Counted from the first letter of the stretch, positions 18,659-29,470 are shown. The stretch is DNA of 64,000 nucleotides from Thiemannella venezuelensis (GCF_014203605.1 NZ_JACHJJ010000024.1:80611-144610), one strand, 5' to 3'. Notes: a model not told the origin generated them from the sequence alone. Translations and numbers: made by a program.

Positions 18659-21016
18659 GTGCCCCGTGATGTGGTCGTGCCCGACGTGACCGCCGCCGGT
18701 GGCGGTCCCGACATGGCCGTCCCGGCAGGCGATGCCGGCTCCGCCATGTCCGGAGCCACCGAGGAGAAACCGGCGGTGCGGCGGAGGCTCGCCCGCTTTG
18801 GGGGGCAATGGGGTGGCGCCATGAACCCGGTGCTTGAGCCGCTGTTCCGGACGGTCCGCGCGACCCATCCGAAGGCAGACCTGCGGCTGATCGAGCGCGC
18901 CTACGATGTGGCGGCCTACCACCACCGCGACCAGAAGCGCAAGAGCGGCGACCCCTACATCACCCACCCGCTGGCCGTCGCGACGATCCTGGCCGAGCTG
19001 GGCACCGACGACGAGACGCTCTGCGCCGCGCTGCTGCACGACACCGTCGAGGACACCGCCTACGGGCTGGACGAGCTGCGCGCGGACTTCGGCGACAACA
19101 TCGCGCTGCTGGTCGACGGCGTCACCAAGCTCGACAAGGTCAAGTTCGGTGACGCCGCCCAGGCCGAGACCGTGCGCAAGATGGTCGTCGCGATGTCCCG
19201 CGACATCCGGGTGCTGGTCATCAAGCTCGCCGACCGGCTGCACAACATGCGCACCATGCGCTACCTGCCCGAGCACAAGCGGCAGCAGAAGTCCCGCGAG
19301 ACCCTGGAGATCTTCGCGCCGCTCGCCCACCGGCTGGGCATGAACACCATCAAGTGGGAGCTGGAGGACCTCGCGTTCGCCATGCTCTACCCCAAGCGCT
19401 ACGACGAGATCGCCCGGATGGTGTCCAAGCGCGCTCCCCGCAGGGACCTGTTCCTGCAGGAGGTCATCGAGAACGTCTCGGCCGACCTGCGCGAGGCCAA
19501 GATCCGCGCCGAGGTCAAGGGCCGGCCCAAGCACTACTACTCGGTCTACCAGAAGATGATCGCGCGCGACGTCGCCTTCGACGACATCTACGACCTGGTG
19601 GGCATCCGGGTGCTGGTCGACACGGTCCGCGACTGCTACGCCGCCCTCGGAACGATCCACGCGCGGTGGAACCCGGTGCCCGGCCGGTTCAAGGACTACA
19701 TCGCGATGCCCAAGTTCAACATGTACCAGTCGCTGCACACCACGGTGATCGGTCCCGAGGGCAAGCCGGTGGAGCTGCAGATCCGCACCCACGGCATGCA
19801 CCACCGGGCCGAGTACGGCGTCGCCGCGCACTGGAAGTACAAGGAGGACATGACCACCTCCGGTCCTCCCGGGGCGAAGCTGAAGCCCGCCAGCGACATG
19901 GCCTGGCTCCGCCAGCTCCTGGACTGGCAGAAGGAGACCGCCGACCCGGGCGAGTTCCTGGAGTCGCTCCGGTTCGACCTGTCGGTCTCCGAGGTCTACG
20001 TCTTCACCCCCCGGGGCCAGGTGATCGCCCTGCCCGAGGGCGCGACCCCCGTCGACTTCGCCTACGCCGTGCACACCGAGGTCGGCCACCGCTGCATCGG
20101 CGCCCGGGTCAACGGCCGGCTGGTGCCGCTGGAGTCCAGGCTGGGCAACGGCGACACCGTCGAGATCTTCACCTCCAAGTCGCCGGACGCGGGCCCGTCC
20201 CGCGACTGGCTGAAGTTCGTCAAGTCCGGCCGGGCCCGCAACAAGATCCGCCAGTGGTTCTCCAAGGAGCGCCGCGAGACCGCGATCGAGGCGGGCAAGG
20301 AGGCCATCGGCCGGGCCATGCGCAAGCAGGGCCTCCCGCTGCAGCGCCTGATGTCCGGAGAGTCCCTCCTGGCGCTCGCCAGGGACCTGCGCTACCCGGA
20401 CGTCTCCTCGCTCTACGCGGCCGTCGGAGAGGGCCATGTGGCCGCCCAGTCGGTCGTGCAGAAGCTGGTGCAGTCCATCGGGGGCGTGGAGAGCGCCGAG
20501 GAGGACATCGCCGAGACCTCGGTCCCGACGAAGCTCCGCGGCCGTCCCCGCGGCGGCGGCGGAGCGGGCGTGGTGGTCGCCGGCGACTCCGACGTCTGGG
20601 TACGGCTCTCGCGCTGCTGCACCCCGGTCCCCGGCGACGACATCGTCGGGTTCGTCACCCGCGGGCACGGCGTCTCGGTGCACCGCACCAACTGCCCCAA
20701 CGTGGAGCAGCTCAGAGCCGAGCCGGACCGGCTGGTGGAGGTCTCCTGGTCGCCCGGCGACGACTCGGTCTTCCTGGTCGCCATCCAGGTGGAGGCGCTG
20801 GACCGGCCCCGGCTGCTGTCCGACGTCACGCGGACGCTCTCCGACCAGCACGTGAACATCCTGTCCGCGTCGGTGACGACCTCCCGCGACCGCGTCGCGA
20901 TCAGCAAGTTCACCTTCGAGATGGGCGATCCCAAGCACCTGGGCCACGTCCTGAAGGCCGTCCGCAACATCCAGGGCGTCTACGACGTCTACCGGGTCAG
21001 CGGCGCCGGAGGCTGA
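18659..21016 (+). CDS. relA: Bifunctional (p)ppGpp synthetase/hydrolase (RelA/SpoT homologue)
   Basis: 785 residues from GTG 18659. In order: a variable N-terminal extension of about 50 residues; the HD hydrolase domain with LLHDTVEDT near residue 125 and [11 protein letters not shown] near 190; the synthetase domain with [12 protein letters not shown] near 289 and [16 protein letters not shown] near 343; a TGS domain ([14 protein letters not shown], about 445-505); a Cys-containing region with [13 protein letters not shown] near 650; and a C-terminal ACT domain. The intact HD motif indicates that it both makes and degrades the alarmone, as expected for the long actinobacterial Rel. A convergent terminator follows. 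Confidence 0.96.
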   Translation: MPRDVVVPDVTAAGGGPDMAVPAGDAGSAMSGATEEKPAVRRRLARFGGQWGGAMNPVLEPLFRTVRATHPKADLRLIERAYDVAAYHHRDQKRKSGDPYITHPLAVATILAELGTDDETLCAALLHDTVEDTAYGLDELRADFGDNIALLVDGVTKLDKVKFGDAAQAETVRKMVVAMSRDIRVLVIKLADRLHNMRTMRYLPEHKRQQKSRETLEIFAPLAHRLGMNTIKWELEDLAFAMLYPKRYDEIARMVSKRAPRRDLFLQEVIENVSADLREAKIRAEVKGRPKHYYSVYQKMIARDVAFDDIYDLVGIRVLVDTVRDCYAALGTIHARWNPVPGRFKDYIAMPKFNMYQSLHTTVIGPEGKPVELQIRTHGMHHRAEYGVAAHWKYKEDMTTSGPPGAKLKPASDMAWLRQLLDWQKETADPGEFLESLRFDLSVSEVYVFTPRGQVIALPEGATPVDFAYAVHTEVGHRCIGARVNGRLVPLESRLGNGDTVEIFTSKSPDAGPSRDWLKFVKSGRARNKIRQWFSKERRETAIEAGKEAIGRAMRKQGLPLQRLMSGESLLALARDLRYPDVSSLYAAVGEGHVAAQSVVQKLVQSIGGVESAEEDIAETSVPTKLRGRPRGGGGAGVVVAGDSDVWVRLSRCCTPVPGDDIVGFVTRGHGVSVHRTNCPNVEQLRAEPDRLVEVSWSPGDDSVFLVAIQVEALDRPRLLSDVTRTLSDQHVNILSASVTTSRDRVAISKFTFEMGDPKHLGHVLKAVRNIQGVYDVYRVSGAGG

Positions 21017-21058
21017 GGGCCGCCCGGTGCGGCGGCGGGAGCCGGGCGCACGACGCGG

Positions 21059-21089
21059 AGGACGCGGGGCCCGGAGGCTCCCGCGTCCT
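21059..21089. terminator. Bidirectional terminator between relA and the DUF349 gene
   Basis: A 10-bp perfect stem (21059-21068 with 21080-21089) lies in the 85-base gap between convergent genes, so it can serve both strands. Confidence 0.6.
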
Positions 21090-21101
21090 TCGCGCGACGG
21101 G

Positions 21102-22331
21102 TCAGGAGAACTCGGCGAGCGTGCGCTCGGCCTCCTCCAGCCAGGAACGGCGGGCGGTCAGCGCCTCCTCGGCGTCCCGGGCGTCCTTGTCCTTGCCGGC
21201 GGCGCGCGCCTTGGACAGGCGGGCCTCCAGCTGCTCGATGGACCTGCGGAGCTGGTCCACCGTGTTCTGCGCGCGGGCGCGGGCCTCGGGGTTGGAGCGC
21301 TTCCACTCCGCCTCCTCCGCCCGGCGGACCGCCTCGTCCACCTTGCGCAGCCCGCCCTCCAGCCGGTCGCGCTGCTCGCGGGGGACCGGACCGGCCTCCT
21401 CCCAGCGCTCCAGGATGCCGCGCAGAGCGGCCCTGGCGGTGCGGGCGTCGGAGACCGGCAGGATCTTCTCCGCCTCGGCCAGGAGCTGCTCCTTGACCTC
21501 GGCGTTGGCCGCGAGCGAGGCGTCCCGCTCGGCGAAGACCGCGGAGCGGGCCTGGAAGAACTGGTCCTGAGCGCCCTTGAACCGGCCCCAGAGCTCGTCC
21601 TCGACGTCGCGGGAGGCGCGGCCGGCCGTCTTCCACTGCCGCATCAGCTCGCGGTAGGCCGAGGCGGTGGCGCCCCAGTCGGTGGAGGAGGCCAGGGCCT
21701 CGGCCTCGGCCACGATGCGCTCCTTGGTGGAGCGCACGCCCTCACGCTGCTCGTCCAGGCCCGCGAAGTAGGCCTTGCGCCGCTTGGCGAAGGCCGTGCG
21801 GGCGGCCGACAGGCGCTTCCACAGCGCCGCCTCGGTGACCCGGTCGATCCGCTCGGCGGCCTTCCACTCCTCCACCAGCTGGCGCAGGCGCTCCCCGCCG
21901 GTCTTCCAGTGGGTGGTGTCCTCGGCGATGCGCTCGGCCTCGGCGACGATCCGCTCCTTGACGCCCTTGGCCTCGGCGCGGGCCACGTCGCGGGCGGCCT
22001 TGACCTCCTCGCGGCGCTGGGCGACCAGCTCCGTGAGCGCGCTCAGCCGGGCCAGCAGCGTGTCGAGGTCGCCGACCGCGTGCGCGTCGGTGATCGCCTC
22101 ACGGAGCTTGACGATGGTCGCCTCGGCCTGGGCGGGCGGCAGGTCGGTGCCGCGCACCCGCTGCTCCAGGAGTGTGACCTGCCCGGCCAGCTCGTCGAAC
22201 TTGCGGCGGAAGTAGGCGAGCGCCTCCTCCGGCTCGCCTGCCTGCCAGGACCCGACGGCCCGCTCTCCCTCAGCCGTACGCACGTAGACGGTGCCGTCGT
22301 CGTCTACCCGGCCCCACGGGTCGGTGCTCAC
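21102..22331 (-). CDS. DUF349 repeat coiled-coil protein
   Basis: 409 residues, almost entirely helical and rich in Glu, Arg and Ala. Three DUF349-type repeats of about 75 residues are visible. Each starts KE(R/Q)(I/L)(V/L)AEAE and contains a central W(K/E) and then LW-RF or equivalent. The N terminus, about 50 residues, has a short beta-like segment (WGRVDDDGTVYVR). The function of the family is unknown. I use GTG 22331, which has GGGAGG five bases upstream; the frame could also start 15 bases earlier. It converges with relA. Confidence 0.85.
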   Translation of the reverse strand: MSTDPWGRVDDDGTVYVRTAEGERAVGSWQAGEPEEALAYFRRKFDELAGQVTLLEQRVRGTDLPPAQAEATIVKLREAITDAHAVGDLDTLLARLSALTELVAQRREEVKAARDVARAEAKGVKERIVAEAERIAEDTTHWKTGGERLRQLVEEWKAAERIDRVTEAALWKRLSAARTAFAKRRKAYFAGLDEQREGVRSTKERIVAEAEALASSTDWGATASAYRELMRQWKTAGRASRDVEDELWGRFKGAQDQFFQARSAVFAERDASLAANAEVKEQLLAEAEKILPVSDARTARAALRGILERWEEAGPVPREQRDRLEGGLRKVDEAVRRAEEAEWKRSNPEARARAQNTVDQLRRSIEQLEARLSKARAAGKDKDARDAEEALTARRSWLEEAERTLAEFS

Positions 22332-22404
22332 CGTGTCCTCCCGCACTTTCCTCAGCCTTTCCGGGACCGTCCGGTCCCGGGTCCGTATGCCTGGTTGTAT
22401 TACG

Positions 22405-23250
22405 TCAGCTCGTGGCGGACATTGTCACGTCTTTGATCTCGACGGCCTTCTTCGGGGCCCCGGTTCCGTCGGGTCCCGGAGTGATGACGCCGGCCTTGTT
22501 CACCTCGTCGACGATCTCCAGGCCCTTGGTAACCGTACCGAACGGGGTGTAGTTCGGGGGCAGCCCGGCGTCGCCGTACACGATGAAGAACTGGCTGCCG
22601 TTGGTGTCGGGGCCGCTGTTGGCCATGGCCACCACGCCGCGGGTGTACTTCGCGCCGCTCAGGTTCTCGTTGACGAACCGGTAGCCGGGGCCGCCCTGGC
22701 CGTCGGTGTCGGCCTTGCCGTCGGCCTTGGCCAGCGGGTCGCCGCACTGCAGGACCGGGAACTGGTCGGAGCCCAGGCGGTGGCACTTGGAGCCGTCGAA
22801 GTAGTCCTTCGAGGCGAGGAACGCGAAGGACCCGACGGTGCAGGGGGTCTTCTCGGCGCTCACCTCGATGACGATGTCGCCCCGGTTGGTCTTCAGCGTC
22901 ATCGTCTTGGGTGTGGTGTCGACCTTCGCCGGGGGCATGCCGACATCCTTGACCTGGCCGCTCTCGGCGGCGGGCACGTAGCCGCAGGTGCCGGCGGCGG
23001 CGTCGAAGGCCGCGGGCTCGGCCGTGCTCGCGCTCGCCGAAGGGGTCGCCGCCGTGTCCGTGGCGGTGGAGTCTCCCGACCCGCCGAGCAGGAACGTTGC
23101 GGCGATGACGCCGCCCACGACCACCACGGTGCCCACGCTGCTGCCGATGATCGCGGTCCGCTTGGCCTGGGCCTCGCGCTCCGCGCGCCGCTGCATCTGC
23201 CGCTCGTAGTGCTCGCGCGCCAGCTGCTTCTGGCGGTCCTTGCCGCTCAC
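22405..23250 (-). CDS. Membrane-anchored cyclophilin-type peptidyl-prolyl isomerase (copy 1)
   Basis: 281 residues from GTG 23250, with GGGAGGG upstream. A charged N terminus (MSGKDRQKQLAREHYERQ) precedes one transmembrane segment (IIGSSVGTVVVVGGVIAATF), then a Ser/Thr/Ala linker and an extracytoplasmic cyclophilin domain. Domain motifs include TNRGDIVIEV, GSQFFIVYGD and YTPFGTVTKGLEIV. Three cysteines (CGYVP, PCTVGS and LQCGDP) recur in the paralogue at 28589-29470. It should catalyse proline isomerisation in exported proteins. Length and layout match the actinobacterial gene usually found next to hisS. Confidence 0.9.
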   Translation of the reverse strand: MSGKDRQKQLAREHYERQMQRRAEREAQAKRTAIIGSSVGTVVVVGGVIAATFLLGGSGDSTATDTAATPSASASTAEPAAFDAAAGTCGYVPAAESGQVKDVGMPPAKVDTTPKTMTLKTNRGDIVIEVSAEKTPCTVGSFAFLASKDYFDGSKCHRLGSDQFPVLQCGDPLAKADGKADTDGQGGPGYRFVNENLSGAKYTRGVVAMANSGPDTNGSQFFIVYGDAGLPPNYTPFGTVTKGLEIVDEVNKAGVITPGPDGTGAPKKAVEIKDVTMSATS

Positions 23251-23398
23251 CGCTTCGCCCTCCCGAGTGCCGGAGTATCACATATTGAGGTGGGCGAATC
23301 GTATCGGTCACAGGGCGATGGTTCGCAGCCCGCCGACCCGCACCGGTACCCTTCGGTTACATTCCCATCCGCATTCTTGACGAGATCAGCTGAGGCAG

Positions 23399-24094
23399 AT
23401 GCTCATCGCCGGCTTCCCCGCAGGGTCGTTCCAGACCAACTGCTACGTCGTCGCTCCCGCCGCGGGCGAGGAGTGCGTCATCGTCGATCCGGGGCAGAAC
23501 GCCGTCGGCGACCTCGATGACGTGCTGAGAGAGCATCGGCTCAAGCCGGTCGCCGTGCTGGTCACCCACGGTCACGTCGATCACATGTGGTCGGTCGCCC
23601 CGGTCTGCGGCGCGCGCGGCGTCCCCGCCTGGATCCACCCCGAGGACCGGGACCTGCTGTCCGATCCGGGCAAGGGGCTCGCGCTGGCGACCCGGCAGCA
23701 GCTGTTCGGCGGGCTGACCTTCACCGAGCCGGACGACGTGCGCGAGCTCGCCGACGGCGAGGTGCTGACGCTGGCGGGAATGGAGCTCACGGTCGACCAC
23801 ACTCCGGGCCATACCAGGGGGTCGGTGACGTTCAGGCTGCCCCGGACGGAGGAGATTCCGGACGTGATGTTCTCGGGCGACCTGCTGTTCGCCGGCTCCA
23901 TCGGCCGCACAGATCTCCCGGGCGGCGACTACCCGACGATCCTGCGCAGCTTGGCGGCCAAGTGCCTGCCGCTGCCGGACGACACGGCGGTCCTGCCCGG
24001 CCACGGACCACAGACCACGATCGGCCGGGAGCGCGCCACCAACCCGTACCTCGCGGAGGCCGCCCCCTACGCCGGTCCCACCAGGGGACTTTGA
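23399..24094 (+). CDS. MBL-fold metallo-hydrolase (glyoxalase II-like)
   Basis: 231 residues. The zinc ligands are in [10 protein letters not shown] (HxHxDH), then [23 protein letters not shown] and a C-terminal GHGPQTTIG. This arrangement is that of hydroxyacylglutathione hydrolase-like enzymes, probably a thioesterase. The actual substrate is unknown, and actinobacteria lack glutathione, so a mycothiol ester is possible (inference). It lies five bases before hisS, in the same operon. Confidence 0.85.
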   Translation: MLIAGFPAGSFQTNCYVVAPAAGEECVIVDPGQNAVGDLDDVLREHRLKPVAVLVTHGHVDHMWSVAPVCGARGVPAWIHPEDRDLLSDPGKGLALATRQQLFGGLTFTEPDDVRELADGEVLTLAGMELTVDHTPGHTRGSVTFRLPRTEEIPDVMFSGDLLFAGSIGRTDLPGGDYPTILRSLAAKCLPLPDDTAVLPGHGPQTTIGRERATNPYLAEAAPYAGPTRGL

Positions 24095-24099
24095 GACAC

Positions 24100-25362
24100 A
24101 TGAGCTTCCAGGCGCCCAAGGGCACCTTCGACTGGATCCCACCGCGCTCCGAGCGGGCCCTCGCCGTGCGCGAGGCGCTGGCGGCCCCCGCCCGCCGCGC
24201 GGGGTACGGCTACATCGAGACGCCGACCTTCGAGGACACCGCGCTGTTCGTGCGCGGCGTCGGAGAGTCGACCGACGTCGTCTCCAAGGAGATGTACACC
24301 TTCACCGACAAGGGCGGACGCTCCATCACGCTCCGCCCCGAGGGCACCGCTTCGGTCGTGCGAGCCGTCCTCCAGCACGGCCTGCACAACGGCCAGCTCC
24401 CCGTCAAACTCTGGTACTCCGGGAGCCAGTTCCGTTACGAGCGCGCCCAGAAGGGCCGCTACCGCCACTTCTGGCAGGTCGGCGCCGAGGCCCTCGGCGC
24501 GGAGGACCCGGCGCTGGACGCCGAGCTGATCCTGCTGGCCGCCGACGGCTACGCCGCGCTCGGGCTCACCGGAGTCCGGCTGCTGCTCAACACGCTGGGC
24601 TGCAAGGAGTGCCGCCCCGGCTACCGGGCGGCGCTGCAGGAGTTCCTGCGCGCCCTCGACCTCGACGAGCCCACCCGGGCGCGGATCGAGATCAACCCGC
24701 TGCGGGTGCTGGACGACAAGCGGCCCGAGGTGCAGGTCCAGCTCGCCGGCGCGCCGCTGGTCGTCGACCACCTGTGCGGGGCCTGCAAGGCCTACCACGA
24801 GGAGGTCCGCACGCTGCTGACCGCCTCCGGCGCCGCCTTCACCGACGACCCCCGCCTGGTCCGCGGTCTCGACTACTACACGCGCACCACGTTCGAGTTC
24901 GTCCACGACGGCCTGGGCTCGCAGTCCGCGGTCGGCGGCGGCGGCCGCTACGACGGGCTGAGCGAGATGATCGGCGGCCCGGCGCTGCCGAGCGTCGGCT
25001 GGGCGCTCGGCGTCGACCGGACGGTCCTGGCCATGGAGGCCGAGGGGCTGTTCGAGGAGGACGCGGGCGGGGAACGTGTCCAGGTGTACGGTGTGCCGCT
25101 GGGAGAAGAGGCACGCCGCCGCATGTTCCTGCTCGTCACCGAGCTGCGCCGGGCGGGGATCGCCGCCGACATGTCCTTCGGCGGCAAGGGCGTCAAGGGC
25201 GCGATGAAGGGCGCCGACCGCTCCGGGGCCCGCTACGCGCTGATCCTGGGCGAGCGTGACCTGGCGGCGCGGGCCGTACAGCTGAAGGACCTGACCACCG
25301 CAGAGCAGACCGAGGTGCCGCTGGCCGAGGTCGCCGACATTCTGAAGGGGAAGTTTTCGTGA
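24100..25362 (+). CDS. hisS: Histidyl-tRNA synthetase
   Basis: 420 residues, a class II synthetase. Motif 1 is around [13 protein letters not shown]. Motif 2 is [20 protein letters not shown]. The histidine A loop is [15 protein letters not shown], and motif 3 is [15 protein letters not shown]-terminal anticodon-binding domain is at about 330-420. ATG 24100 is taken because [12 protein letters not shown] matches the family start. The stop overlaps the aspS GTG (GTGA). Confidence 0.97.
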   Translation: MSFQAPKGTFDWIPPRSERALAVREALAAPARRAGYGYIETPTFEDTALFVRGVGESTDVVSKEMYTFTDKGGRSITLRPEGTASVVRAVLQHGLHNGQLPVKLWYSGSQFRYERAQKGRYRHFWQVGAEALGAEDPALDAELILLAADGYAALGLTGVRLLLNTLGCKECRPGYRAALQEFLRALDLDEPTRARIEINPLRVLDDKRPEVQVQLAGAPLVVDHLCGACKAYHEEVRTLLTASGAAFTDDPRLVRGLDYYTRTTFEFVHDGLGSQSAVGGGGRYDGLSEMIGGPALPSVGWALGVDRTVLAMEAEGLFEEDAGGERVQVYGVPLGEEARRRMFLLVTELRRAGIAADMSFGGKGVKGAMKGADRSGARYALILGERDLAARAVQLKDLTTAEQTEVPLAEVADILKGKFS

Positions 25363-27146
25363 TCCGCACGCACACCGCCGGTTCGCTCCGCAAGGAGCAC
25401 GCGGGTGAGCAGGTAACGCTGGCCGGATGGGTGGCGCGCCGCCGCGACCACGGTGGCGTGGTCTTCATCGACCTGCGCGACGCCTCCGGCTCCGCGCAGG
25501 TGGTCTTCCGCGAGGAGGACGACGCGCACGGCCTGCGCGCCGAGTACTGCGTCAAGGTCGTCGGGGAGGTGCGGGTCCGCCCGGAGGGCAACGAGAACCC
25601 CGATCTGCCCACCGGTGAGATCGAGGTCGTCGCCTCCGAGGTCGAGGTGCTCAGCGAGTCGGCCCCGCTGCCGTTCCCGATCGAGGGCAACGCCGGTGTC
25701 TCGGAGGAGGCCCGGCTGAAGTACCGCTACCTCGACATCCGCCGCCAGCAGGTCGCCCAGGCCGTGCGGATCCGCTCCCAGGCCACCTACCTGGCCCACG
25801 AGGTGATGAAGGAGCACGGGTTCGTCTACGTCGAGACCCCGACGCTCACCCGCTCCACCCCCGAGGGCGCCCGCGACTTCCTGGTCCCGGTCCGCCTCCA
25901 GCCCGGCAGCTGGTACGCCCTGCCCCAGTCGCCGCAGCTGTTCAAGCAACTGCTGCAGGTCGCCGGCCTGGAGCGCTACTACCAGCTCGCCAAGTGCTAC
26001 CGCGACGAGGACCTGCGCGCCGACCGGCAGCCGGAGTTCACCCAGATCGACGTGGAGATGTCCTTCGTCGACCAGGACGACGTCATCGCCCTCGGCGAGG
26101 CGCTGGTCGGCCGCATCTGGAAGGAGACGATCGGCTACGACCTGCCGACGCCGCTGCCCCGGATGACCTACGCCGACGCCATGTCCCGCTACGGCTCCGA
26201 CAAGCCGGACCTGCGCTTCGGCTGCGAGCTGGTCGAGATGACCGGGTTCTTCGCCGAGACCACCTTCCGCGTCTTCCAGGCGCCCTACGTCGGCGCCGTG
26301 GTCATGCCCGGGGGCGCCTCCCAGACCCGCAAGGAGCTGGACGGCTGGCAGGAGTGGGCGAAGTCGCGCGGCGCCCGCGGCCTGGCCTACGTGCTGGTCG
26401 GCGAGGACGGCACGCTCGGCGGCCCGGTCGCCAAGAACCTCTCCGAGACCGAGACCGCCGGCCTGGCCGCCAAGGCGGGCGCGAACCCGGGTGACGCGAT
26501 CTTCTTCGCGGCCGGCGCGGTCCACGCCTCCCGCGACCTGCTCGGCGCGGCACGCCTGGAGATCGGCCGCCGCTGCGGCCTCATCGACGAGTCGGCGTGG
26601 AACTTCCTCTGGGTCGTCGACGCCCCCATGTTCGAGCCGGTGCTCGACGACGTCGGCCGGCAGACCGGCTGGACCGCGGTGCACCACCCGTTCACCGGCC
26701 CCAAGCCCGAGTGGGCCGACACCTTCCAGGACAAGCCGGGCGAGGCCCTGGCCTACGCCTACGACATGGTCTGCAACGGCATGGAGATCGGCGGCGGCTC
26801 GATCCGGATCCACCGCGCCGAGATGCAGCAGCGCGTCTTCGAGGTGCTCGGCATCTCCAAGGAGGAGGCCGAGAGCAAGTTCGGCTTCCTGCTGGAGGCG
26901 TTCAAGTACGGCCCGCCGCCGCACGGCGGCATCGCCTACGGCTGGGACCGCATCTGCATGCTGCTGGCGGGCGGCGACTCGATCCGCGACGTCATCGCCT
27001 TCCCGAAGACGGCCTCCGGCTTCGACCCGCTGACCGGCGCGCCCACCCCGATCACGGGCGAGCAGCGCAAGGAGGCGGGCGTGGACGCCCAGCCGAAGGA
27101 GACGGGGCCGAAGGAGACCGGCGCGGCCAGGCCCGCGGCATCCTGA
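25359..27146 (+). CDS. aspS: Aspartyl-tRNA synthetase (bacterial type)
   Basis: 595 residues. The N-terminal OB-fold anticodon domain (about 1-105) includes [19 protein letters not shown]. The class II catalytic core follows, with [18 protein letters not shown] and [22 protein letters not shown] insertion domain is at about 290-420, and motif 3 is [16 protein letters not shown]. In actinobacteria lacking AsnRS this enzyme also charges tRNA-Asn with Asp for GatCAB; whether that applies here cannot be seen. It is translationally coupled to hisS. Confidence 0.97.
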   Translation: MIRTHTAGSLRKEHAGEQVTLAGWVARRRDHGGVVFIDLRDASGSAQVVFREEDDAHGLRAEYCVKVVGEVRVRPEGNENPDLPTGEIEVVASEVEVLSESAPLPFPIEGNAGVSEEARLKYRYLDIRRQQVAQAVRIRSQATYLAHEVMKEHGFVYVETPTLTRSTPEGARDFLVPVRLQPGSWYALPQSPQLFKQLLQVAGLERYYQLAKCYRDEDLRADRQPEFTQIDVEMSFVDQDDVIALGEALVGRIWKETIGYDLPTPLPRMTYADAMSRYGSDKPDLRFGCELVEMTGFFAETTFRVFQAPYVGAVVMPGGASQTRKELDGWQEWAKSRGARGLAYVLVGEDGTLGGPVAKNLSETETAGLAAKAGANPGDAIFFAAGAVHASRDLLGAARLEIGRRCGLIDESAWNFLWVVDAPMFEPVLDDVGRQTGWTAVHHPFTGPKPEWADTFQDKPGEALAYAYDMVCNGMEIGGGSIRIHRAEMQQRVFEVLGISKEEAESKFGFLLEAFKYGPPPHGGIAYGWDRICMLLAGGDSIRDVIAFPKTASGFDPLTGAPTPITGEQRKEAGVDAQPKETGPKETGAARPAAS

Positions 27147-27164
27147 TCCCCCCTTTCCTCCGGC

Positions 27165-27202
27165 CCGTACGGCGGGCGCCCGGCGAGGCGCCCGCCGTAC
27201 GG
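27165..27202. terminator. Bidirectional terminator between aspS and the P450 gene
   Basis: A perfect 16-bp stem (27165-27180 with 27187-27202) and six-base loop fill most of the 60-base gap between convergent genes. Confidence 0.85.
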
Positions 27203-27206
27203 CTTC

Positions 27207-28460
27207 TCAGAAGCGGACCGGCAGCGCCTGCAGACCGCGGACGATCGAGGCGCTCCCGCGCCATTCGAGCTGCTCCGGAGCGCAGTCGAGCGCGATGTCC
27301 GGCAACCGGCGCAGCAGCGTCCCGAAGGCGATCCGGGCCTCCAGCCGGGCCAGCGGGGCGCCCAGGCAGAAGTGGACGCCGTGGCCGAAGGCCAGGTGGT
27401 GGCCGCCGTCCCGGGTGACGTCCAGGGCGTCGGGGTCGTCGAACGCTCCGGGGTCGCGCCCGGCCGCGCCGAGCGAGACCTGGACCATGCTGCCCTCGGG
27501 GATGCGGACGCCCGCGATCCGGAGGTCCTCGGTGGCGAAGCGGAGGGTGGCCCGCTCCACCGGCCCGTCGTAGCGCAGGAACTCCTCGACCGCCCCCGGG
27601 ATCAGCTCGGGCTCCTCCTGCAGGAGGCGGAGCTGGCCGGGGTGGGTCAGCAGGGCCAGCATGCCGTTGCCGATGAGGTTGACCGTGGTCTCGTGCCCGG
27701 CGATGAGCAGCAGCGTGAGCATGGCGATCAGCTCCGGCTCGCTCAGCAGCTCGTCCTCGTCGCTGGCGGTGACCAGCGCGCTGACCATGTCGTCCCTGGG
27801 CTCGGCCCGGCGCTCGGCGATGAGCCCGGAGAAGTAGGCGCGGATGGCGGTGTTCACCGCGTCGCGCCGCTTGACGGACTCCTCGTCGAGTGAGGGGGTG
27901 ACGAGGGTGGCCGACCAGACGCGGAAGTCGTCGCGGTCCCCGGCGGGTACGCCCAGCAGCTCGCAGATCACGGTGATCGGCAGCGGGAAGGCGAAGTCGT
28001 CGAGGAGGTCGGCCCGCCCCCGGGCGGCCATCGTGTCGATCAGCCGGTCGGTGATCTCCTGGATCCGGGGGCGCAGGCTCTCGACCCGGCGTGCGGTGAA
28101 GGCCCTGGAGACCAGGCGGCGCAGCCGGGTGTGGTCCGGCGGGTCGGTGGAGAGCAGGTTCTCGGCGAGCGCGGGATTGCCGCCGGCCAGTTCCCGGAAG
28201 AGGTCGGGCCCGTTGCGCAGGTTCTTGGCCAGCCGGGGGTCGCTCAGCGCCGCGCGGCCGTGCTCGTGGTCGATGACCAGGAACGACGACACCCCCGGCG
28301 GGAAGTCGATCGGGTGGACCGGGCCTTTCTCGCGCAGCCTGCCGTACTCGGCGTACGGGTCGCGGGTGAACTCCGGGCTGAAGAGGAATTCGAGTGGAAG
28401 CCGCTCCGGGTTCCCCGTGTTCCCGGTGCCCTCCGGGTTCGCTGCGGTGCGTTCGGACAT
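27207..28460 (-). CDS. Cytochrome P450 (soluble, CYP107-like)
   Basis: 417 residues. The I-helix oxygen-binding motif is AGHETT (254-259), ExxR is EFLR (293-296) and the heme loop is FGHGVHFCLG, with Cys365 as heme ligand. The meander keeps RDPGAFDDPD. It resembles the soluble actinobacterial P450s that hydroxylate or epoxidise secondary metabolites or xenobiotics. The substrate cannot be inferred. No ferredoxin, ferredoxin reductase or biosynthetic gene lies nearby, so it relies on electron donors encoded elsewhere. It stands alone between convergent aspS and the second cyclophilin gene, an accessory insertion in a core region. Confidence 0.95.
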   Translation of the reverse strand: MSERTAANPEGTGNTGNPERLPLEFLFSPEFTRDPYAEYGRLREKGPVHPIDFPPGVSSFLVIDHEHGRAALSDPRLAKNLRNGPDLFRELAGGNPALAENLLSTDPPDHTRLRRLVSRAFTARRVESLRPRIQEITDRLIDTMAARGRADLLDDFAFPLPITVICELLGVPAGDRDDFRVWSATLVTPSLDEESVKRRDAVNTAIRAYFSGLIAERRAEPRDDMVSALVTASDEDELLSEPELIAMLTLLLIAGHETTVNLIGNGMLALLTHPGQLRLLQEEPELIPGAVEEFLRYDGPVERATLRFATEDLRIAGVRIPEGSMVQVSLGAAGRDPGAFDDPDALDVTRDGGHHLAFGHGVHFCLGAPLARLEARIAFGTLLRRLPDIALDCAPEQLEWRGSASIVRGLQALPVRF

Positions 28461-28541
28461 GGATGCCCTCCGGTGAGATGATCACGTGTCCTTCCGCCCC
28501 CAGCATGTCCGATCTTGCCCCGCCGCGTAAGGCGGGGAACG

Positions 28542-28577
28542 GCGAACGCCCCGGCGGAGCACCGCCGGGGCGTTCGC
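28542..28577 (-). terminator. Terminator of the second cyclophilin gene
   Basis: A perfect 16-bp stem (28542-28557 with 28562-28577) with loop AGCA lies 11 bases beyond the stop of the 28589-29470 gene. A second, shorter 7-bp hairpin lies at about 28518-28537. Confidence 0.85.
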
Positions 28578-28588
28578 ACGGGACCGCG

Positions 28589-29470
28589 TCAGGAGACGGT
28601 GACGTCCTTGATGAGGACCGGGATCTTGGGGGCGTTGGAGCCGCCGTCGCCGGTGATGTCGTCGGGGTTGGTGATCCACCCGCCGGCGAAGACCTTCTCG
28701 AGGATCTCCATGCCCTTGGAGACGGTGCCGAAGGGCGTGTAGGCCGGCTGCAGCTGGGCGGTCTCGTCCGAGAGCGAGATCCAGAACTGGCTGCCGTTCT
28801 GGTTGCTGGCGTCGCCCGCCTGCGCCAGCGCCACCGTGCCCTTGGTGTACGGCATGCCGCCCAGGTTCTCGTCGTTGAAGACGTAGCCCGAGCTGCCCTG
28901 GCCGTCGGTGGGGTTCTTGCCGTCGGCCTTGGCCTGCGGGTCGCCGCACTGCAGCAGGCCCAGCCCCGAGTTCTCCGGGGTGGCCAGGCGGTGGCACTTG
29001 GTGTTGTCGTAGAAGTTCTTCTTGGCCAGGAAGGCCAGGGAGTTGACAGTGCAGGGGGCCGCCTGGGTCGCCAGGTCGATCACGATGTCGCCGTGGTTGG
29101 TGGTGATCGTCATGGTCTTCGGCTTCAGGTTCGGCTTCTTCGGCGGGTAGCCCACCTTCTTGGCCGGGCTGCCGCTGGTGTCGGCGCGGTAGTCGCAGGT
29201 GACGGAGGCCGGGTCGGCCACCCCGGCGCTGACGCTCGGCTGGGGGGTGGCGCTCTGCGAGGGCGCCGGCGACGCGACCGCGGTGTTCGTGCTGTCGCCG
29301 CCTCCGCCGAGCAGGACCGTGGCGGCGACCACGCCGCCGGCCACCACGGCCACCGCGGCACCGGCTCCGATGAAGGTGTTCCGCTTCGCCTTCCTGGCCT
29401 GCTCGGCACGCTGGGCCTGCCGCTCCTTGTGCTCCCGCGCCAGCTGGCTCTGGCGGTCTTCGCCGCTCAC
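28589..29470 (-). CDS. Membrane-anchored cyclophilin-type peptidyl-prolyl isomerase (copy 2)
   Basis: 293 residues from GTG 29470. It is a clear paralogue of the gene at 22405-23250. It has the same charged start (MSGEDRQSQLAREHKERQ), one transmembrane segment (VAVVAGGVVAATVLL) and a Ser/Pro/Ala linker. The cyclophilin motifs TNHGDIVIDL, NGSQFWISLSD and YTPFGTVSKGMEIL follow, and the three cysteines are conserved (VTCDY, PCTVNS, LQCGDP). In the substrate-site motif the second Phe of SQFF is Trp. It probably acts on exported proteins. It has its own terminator and presumably its own promoter in the AT-richer 29471-29600 stretch. Confidence 0.9.
   Translation of the reverse strand: MSGEDRQSQLAREHKERQAQRAEQARKAKRNTFIGAGAAVAVVAGGVVAATVLLGGGGDSTNTAVASPAPSQSATPQPSVSAGVADPASVTCDYRADTSGSPAKKVGYPPKKPNLKPKTMTITTNHGDIVIDLATQAAPCTVNSLAFLAKKNFYDNTKCHRLATPENSGLGLLQCGDPQAKADGKNPTDGQGSSGYVFNDENLGGMPYTKGTVALAQAGDASNQNGSQFWISLSDETAQLQPAYTPFGTVSKGMEILEKVFAGGWITNPDDITGDGGSNAPKIPVLIKDVTVS

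Noticed and set aside
23587..24099. An N-terminal extension of hisS into the MBL gene
   Set aside because: The frame is open there, but the residues are the shadow of the hydrolase. The family start [12 protein letters not shown] lies at 24100.
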